Positions 46,650 to 57,566 are shown, numbered from the stretch's first letter. The stretch is DNA of 64,000 bases from Winogradskyella sp. MH6 (GCF_022810765.1 NZ_CP094494.1:1984001-2048000), one strand, 5' to 3'. Notes: generated by a model not told the origin, from the sequence alone. Numbers and translations are program-made.

Positions 46650-47006
46650 ATGGCATTGACAAAGAACGAAAGAAGATTAAGAATAAAAAACAGAATCCGT
46701 AAGGTAGTTTCTGGTACAGAATCTAGACCAAGATTAGCTGTTTTTAGAAGTAATAAAGAAATTTATGCTCAAGTCGTAGATGATGTAACTGGTAAAACTA
46801 TAGCTGCTGCATCTTCAAGAGATAAAGATATAGCAAAGTCTAAAGGAAATAAGACTGAGATTGCTGCTTTAGTAGGAAAAGCTGTTGCAGAGAAGGCTAT
46901 GAAAGCTGGTGTAGAAACTATTTCTTTTGATAGAGGTGGTTACTTATATCACGGTAGAGTAAAATCATTAGCAGAAGGTGCTAGAGAAGCAGGACTTAAA
47001 TTTTAA
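46650..47006 (+). CDS. rplR: 50S ribosomal protein L18
   Basis: 5S rRNA-binding protein of 118 residues. The N-terminal [21 protein letters not shown] and the C-terminal [26 protein letters not shown] are diagnostic. Lies 10 bp after rplF and 6 bp before rpsE. Confidence 0.98.
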   Translation: MALTKNERRLRIKNRIRKVVSGTESRPRLAVFRSNKEIYAQVVDDVTGKTIAAASSRDKDIAKSKGNKTEIAALVGKAVAEKAMKAGVETISFDRGGYLYHGRVKSLAEGAREAGLKF

Positions 47007-47012
47007 GACATT

Positions 47013-47537
47013 ATGTATCAAAAATATAAAAACGCAGAATTAGTAAAACCAGGCGGATTAGATTTAAAAGACCGTTTAGTAGGTGTACAGCGTGTAACTA
47101 AAGTAACAAAAGGTGGTAGAGCATTTGGTTTTTCTGCTATCGTAGTTGTAGGTGACGAAGCTGGTGTTGTAGGTCATGGTTTAGGAAAATCTAAAGACGT
47201 AGCAACAGCAATTTCTAAAGCTGTAGAAGACGCTAAAAAGAACTTAGTAAGAATTCCTATCATAAAAGGTACTTTACCTCACGAACAAAAAGGAAAGTAT
47301 GGTGGTGCTAGAGTAAATATTATTCCAGCTGCACCTGGTACCGGAGTTATTGCTGGTGGTGCTGTAAGAACAGTACTTGAAGCTGTTGGTGTACATGATG
47401 TATTATCAAAATCTCAAGGATCTTCAAATCCTCACAACGTTGTTAAAGCTACTTTTGATGCTTTATTACAATTAAGAGATGCAAAAGCAGTAGCAAGAGA
47501 ACGTGGAATTTCACTTGAAAAAGTATATAAAGGATAA
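47013..47537 (+). CDS. rpsE: 30S ribosomal protein S5
   Basis: Small-subunit protein of 174 residues important for decoding accuracy. The dsRNA-binding-like N-domain ends with [18 protein letters not shown], and the C-domain includes [19 protein letters not shown]. Spectinomycin-linked loop [14 protein letters not shown] looks normal. Confidence 0.98.
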   Translation: MYQKYKNAELVKPGGLDLKDRLVGVQRVTKVTKGGRAFGFSAIVVVGDEAGVVGHGLGKSKDVATAISKAVEDAKKNLVRIPIIKGTLPHEQKGKYGGARVNIIPAAPGTGVIAGGAVRTVLEAVGVHDVLSKSQGSSNPHNVVKATFDALLQLRDAKAVARERGISLEKVYKG

Positions 47538-47548
47538 TCTAGGACAAG

Positions 47549-47728
47549 ATGGCAAAGATTAAAGTAACTAAAGTAAAAAGTGCAATCAATCGTACTAAAA
47601 GACAAAAGCAAACATTAGAAGCTTTAGGTCTTAGAAAGATTGGACAAGTAGTAGAGCACGATGCCACACCAAATATCCTTGGTATGGTGAAGAAAGTTGA
47701 ACATTTAGTTTCTGTAGAGGAAGCTTAA
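47549..47728 (+). CDS. rpmD: 50S ribosomal protein L30
   Basis: Small large-subunit protein of 59 residues, read directly from the sequence. It starts MAKIKVTKVKSAINRTKRQ, has the family's T-L-E-A-L-G-L-R-K-I-G-Q-V-V-E-H, then D-A-T-P-N-I-L-G-M-V-K-K-V-E-H-L-V. Between rpsE and rplO with gaps of 11 and 16 bp, its standard place. Confidence 0.96.
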   Translation: MAKIKVTKVKSAINRTKRQKQTLEALGLRKIGQVVEHDATPNILGMVKKVEHLVSVEEA

Positions 47729-47744
47729 AAATACAAACTTAACA

Positions 47745-48197
47745 ATGGATTTAAGTAATTTAAAACCTGCAGAAGGTTCAGTTAAAAATCAAGGAAAACG
47801 TGTTGGACGTGGTCAAGGATCTGGTAAAGGAGGTACTGCGACAAGAGGACACAAAGGAGCTAAGTCACGTTCAGGATACTCTAAGAAATTAGGTTTCGAA
47901 GGTGGTCAAATGCCTTTACAAAGACGTGTTCCTAAGTTTGGATTTACTAACATTAATAGAGTAGAATATCAAGGTATAAACTTAGATACTTTACAAGAGT
48001 TAGTAGATGAAAAGAAAATTAAGGATACTGTAGATTTTGAAACACTTGTATCATTAGGTAAAGCTGGAAAGAACGATCTGGTTAAAATCTTAGGTAGAGG
48101 TGAATTAAAAGCAAAATTAACAGTAACTGCACATAAATTTACTGCTACGGCAAAAGCTGCTATTGAAGCTGCTGGTGGTGAAGCTGTAACTTTATAA
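47745..48197 (+). CDS. rplO: 50S ribosomal protein L15
   Basis: Large-subunit protein of 150 residues. The glycine-rich basic start (KNQGKRVGRGQGSGKGGTAT) followed by R-G-H-K-G-A-K-S-R-S-G is diagnostic. Precedes secY by 9 bp as in most spc operons. Confidence 0.98.
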   Translation: MDLSNLKPAEGSVKNQGKRVGRGQGSGKGGTATRGHKGAKSRSGYSKKLGFEGGQMPLQRRVPKFGFTNINRVEYQGINLDTLQELVDEKKIKDTVDFETLVSLGKAGKNDLVKILGRGELKAKLTVTAHKFTATAKAAIEAAGGEAVTL

Positions 48198-48206
48198 GAT
48201 ATAAAG

Positions 48207-49571
48207 ATGAAGATAATAGAAACATTAAAAAACGTCTGGAAAATCACTGAGCTTAAGGATAGAATTATTCTAACCTTAGGCTTGTTATTAGTGTACCGTT
48301 TTGGTGCTCAGGTGGTTTTACCAGGTGTAGATTTTCCAAAGTTAGCTGAACTACAGAGTTCTGCAGCACAAGGTGGTTTATTATGGCTTATTAATGCTTT
48401 TACAGGTGGTGGTTTTTCTAAAGCCTCTGTATTTGCTTTAGGTATTATGCCTTACATCTCTGCATCTATCGTTGTACAACTTATGGGTATTGCAATTCCT
48501 TATCTGCAGAAACTTCAAAAAGAAGGTGCAAGTGGGCAAAAGAAGATTACTCAAATTACACGATGGTTAACTATAGGAATTTGTTTGGTTCAGGCACCTG
48601 CTTATTTAGGTACTATTCCTTCTTTATCTGGGCTTCAGTCAATCAACCAAATGTTAATACCTGGTTTTTCAGAAAGCATATTCTATTTCTCATCAGTAGT
48701 CATCCTAGTAACAGGTTGTGTATTCGCAATGTGGTTAGGTGAAAAAATTACTGATAAAGGTATAGGTAATGGTATTTCATTATTAATTATGGTTGGTATT
48801 ATTGCAACTATGCCACAGTCGTTTGCACAAAACATGTTCTCTAGATTAGAAGGTGGAAATGGTGGATTTATGATGATTTTAATAGAATTAGTTATTTGGT
48901 TCTTAATCATTTTAGGTGCAGTATTCTTAGTAATGGCAGTACGTAAAGTAGCTGTTCAGTATGCTAGAAGAACAGCTTCTGGTGGATATGAGAAAAATGT
49001 ATTTGGATCTCGTCAGTTTTTACCATTAAAGTTAAACGCTTCAGGTGTAATGCCTATCATATTTGCACAAGCTATTATGTTCGCGCCTGCATATATTGGT
49101 AAGTTATTTGGTCCTGAAAGTAGTGTAGGTCAATGGATGCAAACCAATTTTCAAGATATTTTTGGATTTTGGTACAACTTCGTGTTTGCATTATTGATTA
49201 TAATATTTACATATTTCTACACTGCAATTACAGTACCTACAAACAAAATGGCTGACGACTTAAAGCGTAGTGGTGGATTTATACCAGGTATCAGACCAGG
49301 TACAGAAACTGCTGAGTACTTAGATAAAATCATGTCTCAGATTACCTTACCAGGATCTATTTTCTTAGCCTTAGTAGCTATATTCCCTGCTTTTGTTTAT
49401 CAATTAGTAGGAGTGCAACAAGGTTGGGCATTATTCTTTGGTGGTACATCACTATTAATTATGGTTGGTGTGGCTATAGATACTATGCAGCAGATTAATT
49501 CTTATTTATTGAATAAGCATTATGATGGCTTGATGAAAACGGGAAAAAACAGAAAATCTGTTACCGCATAA
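48207..49571 (+). CDS. secY: Protein translocase channel subunit SecY
   Basis: Inner-membrane protein-conducting channel of 454 residues with ten predicted helices. Landmarks are the plug-side start (LKDRIILTLGLLLVYRFGAQV), the lateral-gate helix containing GIMPYISASIVVQL and the cytoplasmic loop GFIPGIRPGTETAEYLDKI. It exports proteins with signal peptides, including the many envelope proteins of this window. Ends the spc group; infA follows after 77 bp. Confidence 0.98.
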   Translation: MKIIETLKNVWKITELKDRIILTLGLLLVYRFGAQVVLPGVDFPKLAELQSSAAQGGLLWLINAFTGGGFSKASVFALGIMPYISASIVVQLMGIAIPYLQKLQKEGASGQKKITQITRWLTIGICLVQAPAYLGTIPSLSGLQSINQMLIPGFSESIFYFSSVVILVTGCVFAMWLGEKITDKGIGNGISLLIMVGIIATMPQSFAQNMFSRLEGGNGGFMMILIELVIWFLIILGAVFLVMAVRKVAVQYARRTASGGYEKNVFGSRQFLPLKLNASGVMPIIFAQAIMFAPAYIGKLFGPESSVGQWMQTNFQDIFGFWYNFVFALLIIIFTYFYTAITVPTNKMADDLKRSGGFIPGIRPGTETAEYLDKIMSQITLPGSIFLALVAIFPAFVYQLVGVQQGWALFFGGTSLLIMVGVAIDTMQQINSYLLNKHYDGLMKTGKNRKSVTA

Positions 49572-49648
49572 TTATAAAAGCATTACAATGTTCAATAAAG
49601 TTTAGGCAAGGTATTTGTTAAATGAAGACTGAACATTAAAAATAAATT

Positions 49649-49864
49649 ATGGCAAAGCAAGCAGCAATAGAACAAGACGGAACAATTATAGAAGCATTAT
49701 CTAATGCAATGTTTCGAGTTGAATTAGAAAATGGTCACATTGTGACGGCACACATATCTGGTAAAATGCGTATGCATTACATTAAGTTGTTACCAGGTGA
49801 TAAAGTAAAATTAGAAATGAGCCCTTACGATTTAACTAAGGCTCGTATAACCTATAGATACTAA
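49649..49864 (+). CDS. infA: Translation initiation factor IF-1
   Basis: Small OB-fold factor of 71 residues that occupies the A-site during initiation. The sequence [20 protein letters not shown] and the end [13 protein letters not shown] are standard. Leads the group infA-rpmJ-rpsM-rpsK. Confidence 0.98.
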   Translation: MAKQAAIEQDGTIIEALSNAMFRVELENGHIVTAHISGKMRMHYIKLLPGDKVKLEMSPYDLTKARITYRY

Positions 49865-49887
49865 TAAGTATTTAAAAACAGATACAG

Positions 49888-50004
49888 ATGAAAGTAAGAG
49901 CATCAGTTAAAAAGAGAAGTGCTGATTGTAAATTAGTACGTCGTAAAGGAAGACTTTACGTTATTAACAAAAAGAATCCAAGATTCAAGCAAAGACAAGG
50001 ATAA
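49888..50004 (+). CDS. rpmJ: 50S ribosomal protein L36 (zinc-free form)
   Basis: Smallest ribosomal protein, 38 residues, read directly from the sequence. Starts [20 protein letters not shown] and ends NPRFKQRQG. Of the zinc ligands of the classical form (three Cys and one His) only Cys14 remains, so this is the zinc-independent (C-) type. It lies 23 bp after infA. Confidence 0.96.
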   Translation: MKVRASVKKRSADCKLVRRKGRLYVINKKNPRFKQRQG

Positions 50005-50012
50005 AAAAGTCA

Positions 50013-50097
50013 ATTAGTAATTAGTAGTTAGATGAATCTGTTCGAAATCGAAAGGTTTAGGATTCTAACAACTAAAAGCTAACAGCTAAAAACTAAA
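50013..50097 (+). repeat. 85-bp repeat, first copy (before rpsM)
   Basis: Matches 50492-50576 at 79 of 85 positions. Each copy is an imperfect hairpin: TTAGTAGTTAGATGAATC on the left pairs with GATTCTAACAACTAA on the right around a loop of about 22 bases. The ends are rich in TTAG/CTAA words. It fills nearly the whole spacer between rpmJ and rpsM. Confidence 0.9.
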
Positions 50098-50101
50098 TTA
50101 T

Positions 50102-50476
50102 ATGGCAAGAATTGCAGGTGTAGACATACCAAAACAAAAAAGAGGAGTTATCTCTTTAACTTATATCTATGGAATAGGTAGAAGTAGAGCTAAGGAAATT
50201 TTAGAAACTGCTAAAGTTGACGAGAGCACTAAAGTACAAGATTGGACTGACGACGAAATCGGAGCAATCCGTGAGGCTGTTGGTGCATTTAAAATCGAAG
50301 GTGAATTACGTTCTGAAACTCAATTAAACATTAAGCGTTTAATGGATATTGGATGTTACAGAGGTATTCGTCACAGAGCTGGTCTTCCTTTAAGAGGACA
50401 ACGTACTAAGAACAACTCTCGTACAAGAAAAGGTAGAAGAAAAACAGTTGCTAACAAGAAAAAAGTAACTAAATAA
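50102..50476 (+). CDS. rpsM: 30S ribosomal protein S13
   Basis: Small-subunit head protein of 124 residues contacting the P-site tRNA and bridging to the large subunit. [20 protein letters not shown] opens the protein, and the C-terminus [20 protein letters not shown] is standard. Both its flanking spacers contain one copy of an 85-bp repeat. Confidence 0.98.
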   Translation: MARIAGVDIPKQKRGVISLTYIYGIGRSRAKEILETAKVDESTKVQDWTDDEIGAIREAVGAFKIEGELRSETQLNIKRLMDIGCYRGIRHRAGLPLRGQRTKNNSRTRKGRRKTVANKKKVTK

Positions 50477-50491
50477 TAACAGACATTAGTC

Positions 50492-50576
50492 ATTAGTAAT
50501 TAGACGTTAGATGAATCTGCTCGAAATCGGAAGGTTTAGGATTCTAACAACTAAAAGCTAACAACTAGAAACTAAA
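50492..50576 (+). repeat. 85-bp repeat, second copy (after rpsM)
   Basis: Second direct copy, 93% identical to 50013-50097 and likewise ending 4 bases before a ribosomal gene start codon. The differing bases lie mostly outside the pairing arms. Confidence 0.9.
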
Positions 50577-50580
50577 AAAT

Positions 50581-50964
50581 ATGGCAAAGTCAAGTACAAA
50601 AAAACGTAAAGTAATAGTAGATGCTATAGGTGAAGCTCACATTACAGCTTCATTCAACAACATCATTGTTTCCTTAACAAATAAAAAAGGTGACGTAATT
50701 TCTTGGTCATCTGCTGGTAAAATGGGCTTTAGAGGTTCTAAAAAGAACACTCCTTATGCAGCACAATTAGCTGCAGAAGATGCTGCTGGTGTAGCTAAGG
50801 AAGCTGGTTTAAAGAAAGTAAAAGTATACGTAAAAGGTCCTGGTAATGGTAGAGAATCTGCTATCAGATCTATTCACAACTCAGGTATTGAAGTATCAGA
50901 AATTATCGATGTAACTCCAATGCCACATAACGGTTGTCGTCCTCCTAAGAGACGTCGCGTATAG
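50581..50964 (+). CDS. rpsK: 30S ribosomal protein S11
   Basis: Platform protein of the small subunit near the E-site, 127 residues. The motif [21 protein letters not shown] and the end [18 protein letters not shown] are canonical. It is the last gene before a terminator and a new promoter. Confidence 0.98.
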   Translation: MAKSSTKKRKVIVDAIGEAHITASFNNIIVSLTNKKGDVISWSSAGKMGFRGSKKNTPYAAQLAAEDAAGVAKEAGLKKVKVYVKGPGNGRESAIRSIHNSGIEVSEIIDVTPMPHNGCRPPKRRRV

Positions 50965-50980
50965 TAAAGCACACATACTA

Positions 50981-51023
50981 AAGTTAATATCAGTCGATTA
51001 TTCGGTTGATATTAACTTTTTTT
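50981..51023 (+). terminator. Terminator after rpsK
   Basis: A 12-base stem (AAGTTAATATCA / TGATATTAACTT) with a 14-base loop followed by seven T. It closes the transcript ending with rpsK. The right arm overlaps the -33 part of the next promoter. Confidence 0.85.
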
Positions 51024-51034
51024 ATGTACATTTG
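51006..51034 (+). promoter_or_regulatory. Promoter for rpsD-rpoA-rplQ
   Basis: TTG (51006-51008), 18 bases, then TACATTTG (51027-51034), a perfect -7 element. The -33 TTG is inside the loop/right arm of the terminator hairpin, so the two signals are fused. Start would be about 51040, leaving a leader of about 95 bases before rpsD. Confidence 0.75.
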
Positions 51035-51135
51035 CAAACTGAAAAATTAAAAACAAGTATCAACGGGAGATTAACGGTTATAGAAGGATAAGCTTAAGAC
51101 CTTAATTTTATAATCACTCTCAAAATTAATTTAAA

Positions 51136-51741
51136 ATGGCAAGATATACTGGTCCTAAAACTAAAATAGCTCGTAAATTCGGACAAGCTATCTTCGGAGA
51201 CGATAAAGCCTTCGAAAAAAGAAACTACCCTCCAGGTCAACACGGTAACAACAGAAGACGTGGGAAAAAATCTGAGTACGCAATCCAATTAATGGAAAAG
51301 CAAAAAGCAAAATATACTTATGGTATATTAGAGCGTCAATTCAGAAACATGTTCAAAAGAGCTACTGCTGCTCAAGGTATTACTGGTGAAGTATTATTAC
51401 AATTTTGTGAGTCTCGTTTAGATAACGTGGTTTTCAGAATGGGTATTGCTCCAACTAGAAGTGCTGCAAGACAATTAGTATCTCACAGACATATTACAGT
51501 AAATGGTGAAAAGGTAAATATTCCTTCTTACCAATTAAAAGCTGGTGATGTTGTTGCAGTAAGAGAAAAATCTAAATCTTTAGATGCTATTCAAGCTTCA
51601 TTAGCTAATTCTAGCAATGTATACGAATGGATTACATGGAATAACGATACAATGCAAGGAACTTATGTTTCTGTACCTGCAAGAATCCAAATTCCTGAGC
51701 AAATCAACGAGCAGTTCATCGTCGAACTTTACTCTAAATAA
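51136..51741 (+). CDS. rpsD: 30S ribosomal protein S4
   Basis: Primary 16S rRNA-binding protein of 201 residues. It is the zinc-free form. The S4 domain is present ([23 protein letters not shown]), after the N-terminal [15 protein letters not shown] and NYPPGQHG segments. In other bacteria S4 represses its own operon by binding the leader; the roughly 95-base leader here could serve that, but no pseudoknot was worked out. Confidence 0.98.
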   Translation: MARYTGPKTKIARKFGQAIFGDDKAFEKRNYPPGQHGNNRRRGKKSEYAIQLMEKQKAKYTYGILERQFRNMFKRATAAQGITGEVLLQFCESRLDNVVFRMGIAPTRSAARQLVSHRHITVNGEKVNIPSYQLKAGDVVAVREKSKSLDAIQASLANSSNVYEWITWNNDTMQGTYVSVPARIQIPEQINEQFIVELYSK

Positions 51742-51767
51742 TAAATTAATAATATTGGTATTTGGCC

Positions 51768-51796
51768 AAAGGGTTTATGGTCTTCTTCAAACCTTT
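51768..51796 (+). other. Small hairpin between rpsD and rpoA
   Basis: AAAGGGTTT pairs with AAACCTTT (one bulged G) around a 12-base loop. A TTTGGCCAAA palindrome overlaps its left arm. There is no T-run, so it may be a processing or regulatory element, not a terminator. Confidence 0.35.
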
Positions 51797-51833
51797 AAAC
51801 CGCGCAACCAAATAACAATCAAAACGAAGAAAA

Positions 51834-52826
51834 ATGGCAATATTAAATTTTCAGAAACCAGATAAAGTAATCATGATTGATTCTACTGATTTTGAAGGTA
51901 AGTTTGAATTCAGACCTTTAGAACCAGGATACGGATTAACAGTAGGTAATGCTTTACGTAGAGTATTATTATCTTCTTTAGAAGGTTTCGCAATCACTTC
52001 TGTTAGAATAGAAGGTGTAGATCATGAGTTTTCTACAATTTCTGGTGTAGTAGAAGATGTAACTGAAATGATATTAAACTTAAAGCAAGTAAACTTTAAG
52101 CGTCAGATTGATGAAGTAGACAACGAAACTGTTACTATTTCTATCTCTGGACAAGAGCAAATCACGGCTGGTGATTTCCAAAAGTTTATTTCAGGTTTCC
52201 AAGTATTAAATACAGATTTAGTAATCTGTAACTTAGATCCTAAAGTAAATATCAACATGGAGTTAACTATAGAAAAAGGTAGAGGATATGTTCCTGCTGA
52301 AGAAAATAAAAAAGCTTCTGCACCAATTGGAACAATCTTTACAGATTCTATCTACACTCCAATAAAAAATGTTAAGTACAGCATCGAAAACTTCCGTGTA
52401 GAACAAAAGACGGATTATGAAAAATTAGTTTTCGAAATCTTAACAGATGGTTCTATCCATCCTAAGGATGCTTTAACAGAAGCAGCTAAAATATTAATCC
52501 ACCACTTCATGTTATTCTCAGATGAGCGTATTACATTAGAAGCTGATGAGATTGCACAAACAGAAACTTATGATGAGGAGTCACTTCACATGAGACAATT
52601 ATTGAAGACTAAATTAGTTGATATGGATCTTTCTGTACGTGCGCTTAACTGTTTAAAAGCTGCTGAAGTAGATACTTTAGGTGATTTAGTATCTTTTAAT
52701 AAAAATGATTTAATGAAATTCAGAAACTTTGGTAAGAAGTCTTTAACTGAGCTTGAAGAATTAGTGAGCGTTAAAGGTCTTAACTTTGGAATGGATTTAA
52801 GTAAATACAAATTAGATAAAGACTAA
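51834..52826 (+). CDS. rpoA: RNA polymerase alpha subunit
   Basis: Core RNA polymerase subunit of 330 residues. The N-terminal dimerisation/assembly domain contains [20 protein letters not shown]; an acidic linker follows, and the C-terminal DNA/activator-binding domain (about 255-330) has the segments [19 protein letters not shown] and [13 protein letters not shown]. Lies between rpsD and rplQ in the alpha operon. Confidence 0.98.
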   Translation: MAILNFQKPDKVIMIDSTDFEGKFEFRPLEPGYGLTVGNALRRVLLSSLEGFAITSVRIEGVDHEFSTISGVVEDVTEMILNLKQVNFKRQIDEVDNETVTISISGQEQITAGDFQKFISGFQVLNTDLVICNLDPKVNINMELTIEKGRGYVPAEENKKASAPIGTIFTDSIYTPIKNVKYSIENFRVEQKTDYEKLVFEILTDGSIHPKDALTEAAKILIHHFMLFSDERITLEADEIAQTETYDEESLHMRQLLKTKLVDMDLSVRALNCLKAAEVDTLGDLVSFNKNDLMKFRNFGKKSLTELEELVSVKGLNFGMDLSKYKLDKD

Positions 52827-52898
52827 TTATAATTAATTATTAATCATATTTTGCTCCTCTAAAAATGAGTTTGGTAGCAAGATGATAAAACAAGAGTC

Positions 52899-53375
52899 AT
52901 GAGACACGGAAAAAAATTCAATCATTTAGGAAGACAGTCTGCACACAGAAAGTCAATGTTAGCTAATATGGCATGTTCTTTAATAGAGCATAAGCGTATT
53001 AACACAACAACTGCTAAGGCTAAAGCTTTAAAACAGTTTGTGGAACCGTTAATTACAAAGTCTAAAGAAGACACTACTCACAATAGAAGAATTGTGATGT
53101 CTAGACTTAGACAAAAAGAAGCGGTTGCTGAATTGTTTAGAGATGTAGCTGCAAAAGTAGGTGATCGTCCAGGTGGTTATACTCGTATCATTAAGTTAGG
53201 AAACCGTTTAGGTGATAACGCTGATATGTCTATGATAGAATTAGTAGATTACAATGAGCTTTATAATGCTGATAAGCCTGCTAAGAAATCAACTCGTAGA
53301 AGTAGAAGAGGTGGTAAGAAGAGTACAACTGCTGTTCCTCCTGTAGAAACTCAAGCTTCAAACGAAGAAGAATAA
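52899..53375 (+). CDS. rplQ: 50S ribosomal protein L17
   Basis: Large-subunit protein of 158 residues at the tunnel exit. The first 115 residues are the canonical core ([20 protein letters not shown]). A basic-then-acidic low-complexity tail ([14 protein letters not shown] ... ASNEEE) extends beyond the E. coli length; such tails are common in Bacteroidota. Last gene of the alpha operon, with a strong terminator. Confidence 0.97.
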   Translation: MRHGKKFNHLGRQSAHRKSMLANMACSLIEHKRINTTTAKAKALKQFVEPLITKSKEDTTHNRRIVMSRLRQKEAVAELFRDVAAKVGDRPGGYTRIIKLGNRLGDNADMSMIELVDYNELYNADKPAKKSTRRSRRGGKKSTTAVPPVETQASNEEE

Positions 53376-53402
53376 TCGATGTTGATAACGATTAATAAAT
53401 AT

Positions 53403-53437
53403 AAAGGATAGACTTTTTAAGTTTATCCTTTTTTTTT
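53403..53437 (+). terminator. Rho-independent terminator after rplQ
   Basis: AAAGGATA plus ACTT pair with AAGT plus TATCCTTT around a short T-rich loop, followed by nine T. It ends the ribosomal/rpoA transcript. Confidence 0.88.
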
Positions 53438-53454
53438 GGAATTTTGTAAAACTT

Positions 53455-53476
53455 TTTCTGCTAATGCAGAAATCTC
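53455..53476. repeat. Small palindrome TTTCTGCTAATGCAGAAATCTC
   Basis: A perfect 8-pair palindrome (TTTCTGC-TAAT-GCAGAAA) just upstream of carA. Related to 39198-39217. May be a truncated dispersed repeat. Confidence 0.55.
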
Positions 53477-53489
53477 ATAAACATTGCAC

Positions 53490-54593
53490 ATGAAATATAA
53501 ACAAAGAAAAAAAGCACTGATTCTATTAGAAGATGGTACCATTTTTTATGGTAAATCAATAGGAAAAGATGGTACAGCATTTGGTGAAGTATGCTTTAAT
53601 ACTGGTACAACAGGTTATCAGGAAATTTTTACTGATCCTTCTTATTTTGGTCAATTGATGGTTACCACAAATGCACATATTGGTAATTATGGTACTAAGG
53701 AAGATGAAATGGAATCTGAAGATGTTAAGATAGCAGGTTTAATTTGCAAAAACTTTAGTTTTGAATACTCTCGCCCTGCAGGAGATAGTTCATTAGAAGA
53801 TTTCTTTGAAAAATACAATACACTAGCCATTGCAGATGTAGATACAAGAGCTTTGGTTAGCTACATAAGAGATAACGGAGCAATGAATGCTGTTATTTCT
53901 ACAGAAGTAGATGATGTAGATAATCTTAAAAAGCAGTTAGCTGAACAGCCAGATATGAAAGGTTTAGAGTTGGCTTCAAGAGTATCAACTAAAGAGCCTT
54001 ATTATTTTGGTGATGAAAATGCAACATATAAAATTGCGGCTTTAGATATAGGAATAAAAAAGAATATTCTTAGAAATTTAGCCAAGCGAGATGCTTATAT
54101 AAAAGTATTTCCTTACAACTCAAAATTTGAGGATTTAGAAGCATTTAATCCAGATGGTTACTTTTTGTCAAACGGACCAGGCGATCCAGAACCATTGGTA
54201 GAAGCACAAGCAGTAGCAAAAGAAATTATTGCCAGAAATAAGCCATTATTTGGTATTTGTTTAGGACATCAAGTTATTGCTTTAGCTAACGGAATTTCTA
54301 CTTATAAAATGCATAATGGACATAGAGGTATAAACCATCCGGTAAAAAATCTTATTACAGGAAAAGGTGAAATTACATCTCAAAATCATGGTTTTGCTAT
54401 TAATAGAGAAGAAACCGAAGCCAATGATAATGTAGAAATAACTCATGTACATCTTAATGATAATACAGTAGCAGGCATTAAAATAAAAGATAAGAATTGC
54501 TTCTCGGTACAGTACCACCCTGAAGCAAGTCCTGGACCAAATGATTCAGTATATTTATTTGATCAGTTTATAGAGAATATTAAAAATAACTAG
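53490..54593 (+). CDS. carA: Carbamoyl-phosphate synthase small subunit
   Basis: Glutamine amidotransferase subunit of 367 residues that supplies ammonia for carbamoyl phosphate (arginine and pyrimidine synthesis). The N-terminal CarA domain contains FGEVCFNTGTTGYQEIFTDPSY. The class I glutaminase has its nucleophile Cys in FGICLGHQ and the His/Glu pair in YHPEASPGP. The ATG at 53490 is preferred to an in-frame TTG two codons upstream. The carB gene is not adjacent in this window. Confidence 0.97.
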   Translation: MKYKQRKKALILLEDGTIFYGKSIGKDGTAFGEVCFNTGTTGYQEIFTDPSYFGQLMVTTNAHIGNYGTKEDEMESEDVKIAGLICKNFSFEYSRPAGDSSLEDFFEKYNTLAIADVDTRALVSYIRDNGAMNAVISTEVDDVDNLKKQLAEQPDMKGLELASRVSTKEPYYFGDENATYKIAALDIGIKKNILRNLAKRDAYIKVFPYNSKFEDLEAFNPDGYFLSNGPGDPEPLVEAQAVAKEIIARNKPLFGICLGHQVIALANGISTYKMHNGHRGINHPVKNLITGKGEITSQNHGFAINREETEANDNVEITHVHLNDNTVAGIKIKDKNCFSVQYHPEASPGPNDSVYLFDQFIENIKNN

Positions 54594-54596
54594 TAG

Positions 54597-54635
54597 AAAA
54601 AACGCAACAAAATTCGAGATTTGTTGCGTTTTTTT
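54597..54635 (+). terminator. Rho-independent terminator after carA
   Basis: AAAAAACGCAACAAA pairs with TTTGTTGCGTTTTTT around an eight-base loop, ending in a T-run. Very strong signal. Confidence 0.92.
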
Positions 54636-54707
54636 AGTTTCGAAAACATTATAGTAAATATTAATCGTAATTATGATTTTTGTTCTGTTTTACGGTCTAT
54701 ATTTTCG

Positions 54708-56036
<1,329 letters not shown>

Positions 56037-56067
56037 CATTCTTAAATATATTTATATGTATGAAAAG

Positions 56068-56097
56068 CCTATCCATTTATTCGGATAGGTTTTTTTG
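56068..56097 (+). terminator. Rho-independent terminator after eno
   Basis: CCTATCC pairs with GGATAGG around an eight-base loop; then eight T. Confidence 0.88.
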
Positions 56098-56207
56098 TAC
56101 TTTTCAGTTAGAAAATAGTGGTCTAAATAGTGCCAGAAAGAGAATGAAAATTATTTCTTTTTTTCTATTGATTTCAAGAATACCCAAATTGTTAAAACGA
56201 TTGTAAA

Positions 56208-56235
56208 TTGACTTCCGAAATCGTTTGATATTTTG
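56208..56235 (+). promoter_or_regulatory. Candidate promoter for gltA
   Basis: TTG, an 18-base gap and TATTTTG, a one-base-short variant of TAnnTTTG, about 45 bases before the gltA ATG. Confidence 0.5.
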
Positions 56236-56279
56236 TAAATTAGCAATCCTTAAAAATTCACAAAAACAAGTAAAAAAAT

Positions 56280-57566
56280 ATGTCAGATAAAGCTACCTTA
56301 GAAATTAATGGTGAAAAGTATGAACTACCACTAAAAGTAGGAACTGAGAAAGAAGTTGCCATTGATATAAAAACCTTAAGAAATGCAACAGGAGGTGTTA
56401 TTACCTTAGATCCTGGATATAAAAATACAGGAAGTTGCGAAAGTGCCATAACCTTCTTAGATGGTGAAAAAGGAATACTTAGGTACAGAGGCTATTCTAT
56501 TGAAGAATTAGCTGAAAAAGCTGACTTTTTAGAAGTTGTATACTTATTGATTTTTGGTGAATTACCAACGCAAGAGCAATTAGACAAATTTTCAAAAGAT
56601 ATTAAAGAAGAGTCTGTTGTAGATGACGATGTTAAAAAGATATTAGATGCTTTTCCTAAGTCAGCACATCCAATGGGTGTATTGTCTTCTTTAACAAGTG
56701 CTTTAACCGCATTTTATCCATCTTCTGTTGATGTAAATTCAGAAGAGGCCATGTATAATGCTATTGTTAGAATCTTAGCAAAGTTTCCGATTCTTGTGGC
56801 TTGGACAATGCGTAAAAAACACGGTTTACCATTAGATTATGGTGACAAAAATTTAGGTTACGTAGAAAACGTGCTTAAAATGATGTTTAAAAGACCAGAT
56901 AGCGAGTATGAACAAAACCCAATTTTAGTTAATGCTTTAGACAAACTTTTAATTCTACATGCAGATCATGAGCAAAATTGCTCGGCTTCAACAGTAAGAA
57001 TTGCAGGTTCTTCTCATGCAGGTTTATTTGTATCCTTAGCATCTGGTATTTCCGCACTTTGGGGACCATTACATGGTGGTGCTAACCAAGCGGTATTAGA
57101 AATGTTAGAAGCTATTAAGGCTGATGGAGGAGATACTAAGAAATACATGGCAAAAGCAAAAGATAAAGAAGATCCTTTCCGTCTAATGGGCTTTGGTCAC
57201 CGTGTATATAAAAACTTTGACCCTAGAGCAAGAATAATTAAAAAAGCAGCAGACGAAGTTTTAGGAGATTTAGGTGTAGAAGATCCTATTTTAGATATAG
57301 CGAAAGGACTTGAAAAAGAAGCTTTAGAAGACCAATATTTTGTAGATAGAAAATTATATCCTAATGTAGATTTCTATTCAGGTATCATCTATAGAGCAAT
57401 GGGTATTCCTGTGGAGATGTTCACGGTTATGTTTGCACTTGGTCGTTTACCAGGTTGGATAGCACAATGGAGAGAAATGCGTATGCGTAAAGAGCCAATC
57501 GGACGTCCTAGACAATTATATATCGGTGAAACTTATAGAGAGTTTAAAACCATTGATAAAAGATAA
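56280..57566 (+). CDS. gltA: Citrate synthase
   Basis: Entry enzyme of the TCA cycle, condensing acetyl-CoA and oxaloacetate; 428 residues, long hexameric type (with the E. coli-like N-terminal beta domain). Active-site regions are LHADHEQNCSASTVR, GPLHGGANQAV (catalytic His) and LMGFGHRVYKNFDPRA (His and Arg), with the catalytic Asp in YPNVDFYSGI. Single gene with a following terminator. Confidence 0.97.
   Translation: MSDKATLEINGEKYELPLKVGTEKEVAIDIKTLRNATGGVITLDPGYKNTGSCESAITFLDGEKGILRYRGYSIEELAEKADFLEVVYLLIFGELPTQEQLDKFSKDIKEESVVDDDVKKILDAFPKSAHPMGVLSSLTSALTAFYPSSVDVNSEEAMYNAIVRILAKFPILVAWTMRKKHGLPLDYGDKNLGYVENVLKMMFKRPDSEYEQNPILVNALDKLLILHADHEQNCSASTVRIAGSSHAGLFVSLASGISALWGPLHGGANQAVLEMLEAIKADGGDTKKYMAKAKDKEDPFRLMGFGHRVYKNFDPRARIIKKAADEVLGDLGVEDPILDIAKGLEKEALEDQYFVDRKLYPNVDFYSGIIYRAMGIPVEMFTVMFALGRLPGWIAQWREMRMRKEPIGRPRQLYIGETYREFKTIDKR

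Noticed and set aside
50013..50576. CRISPR-like array around rpsM
   Set aside because: Only two repeat copies, separated by a complete ribosomal gene; no spacers and no cas genes.
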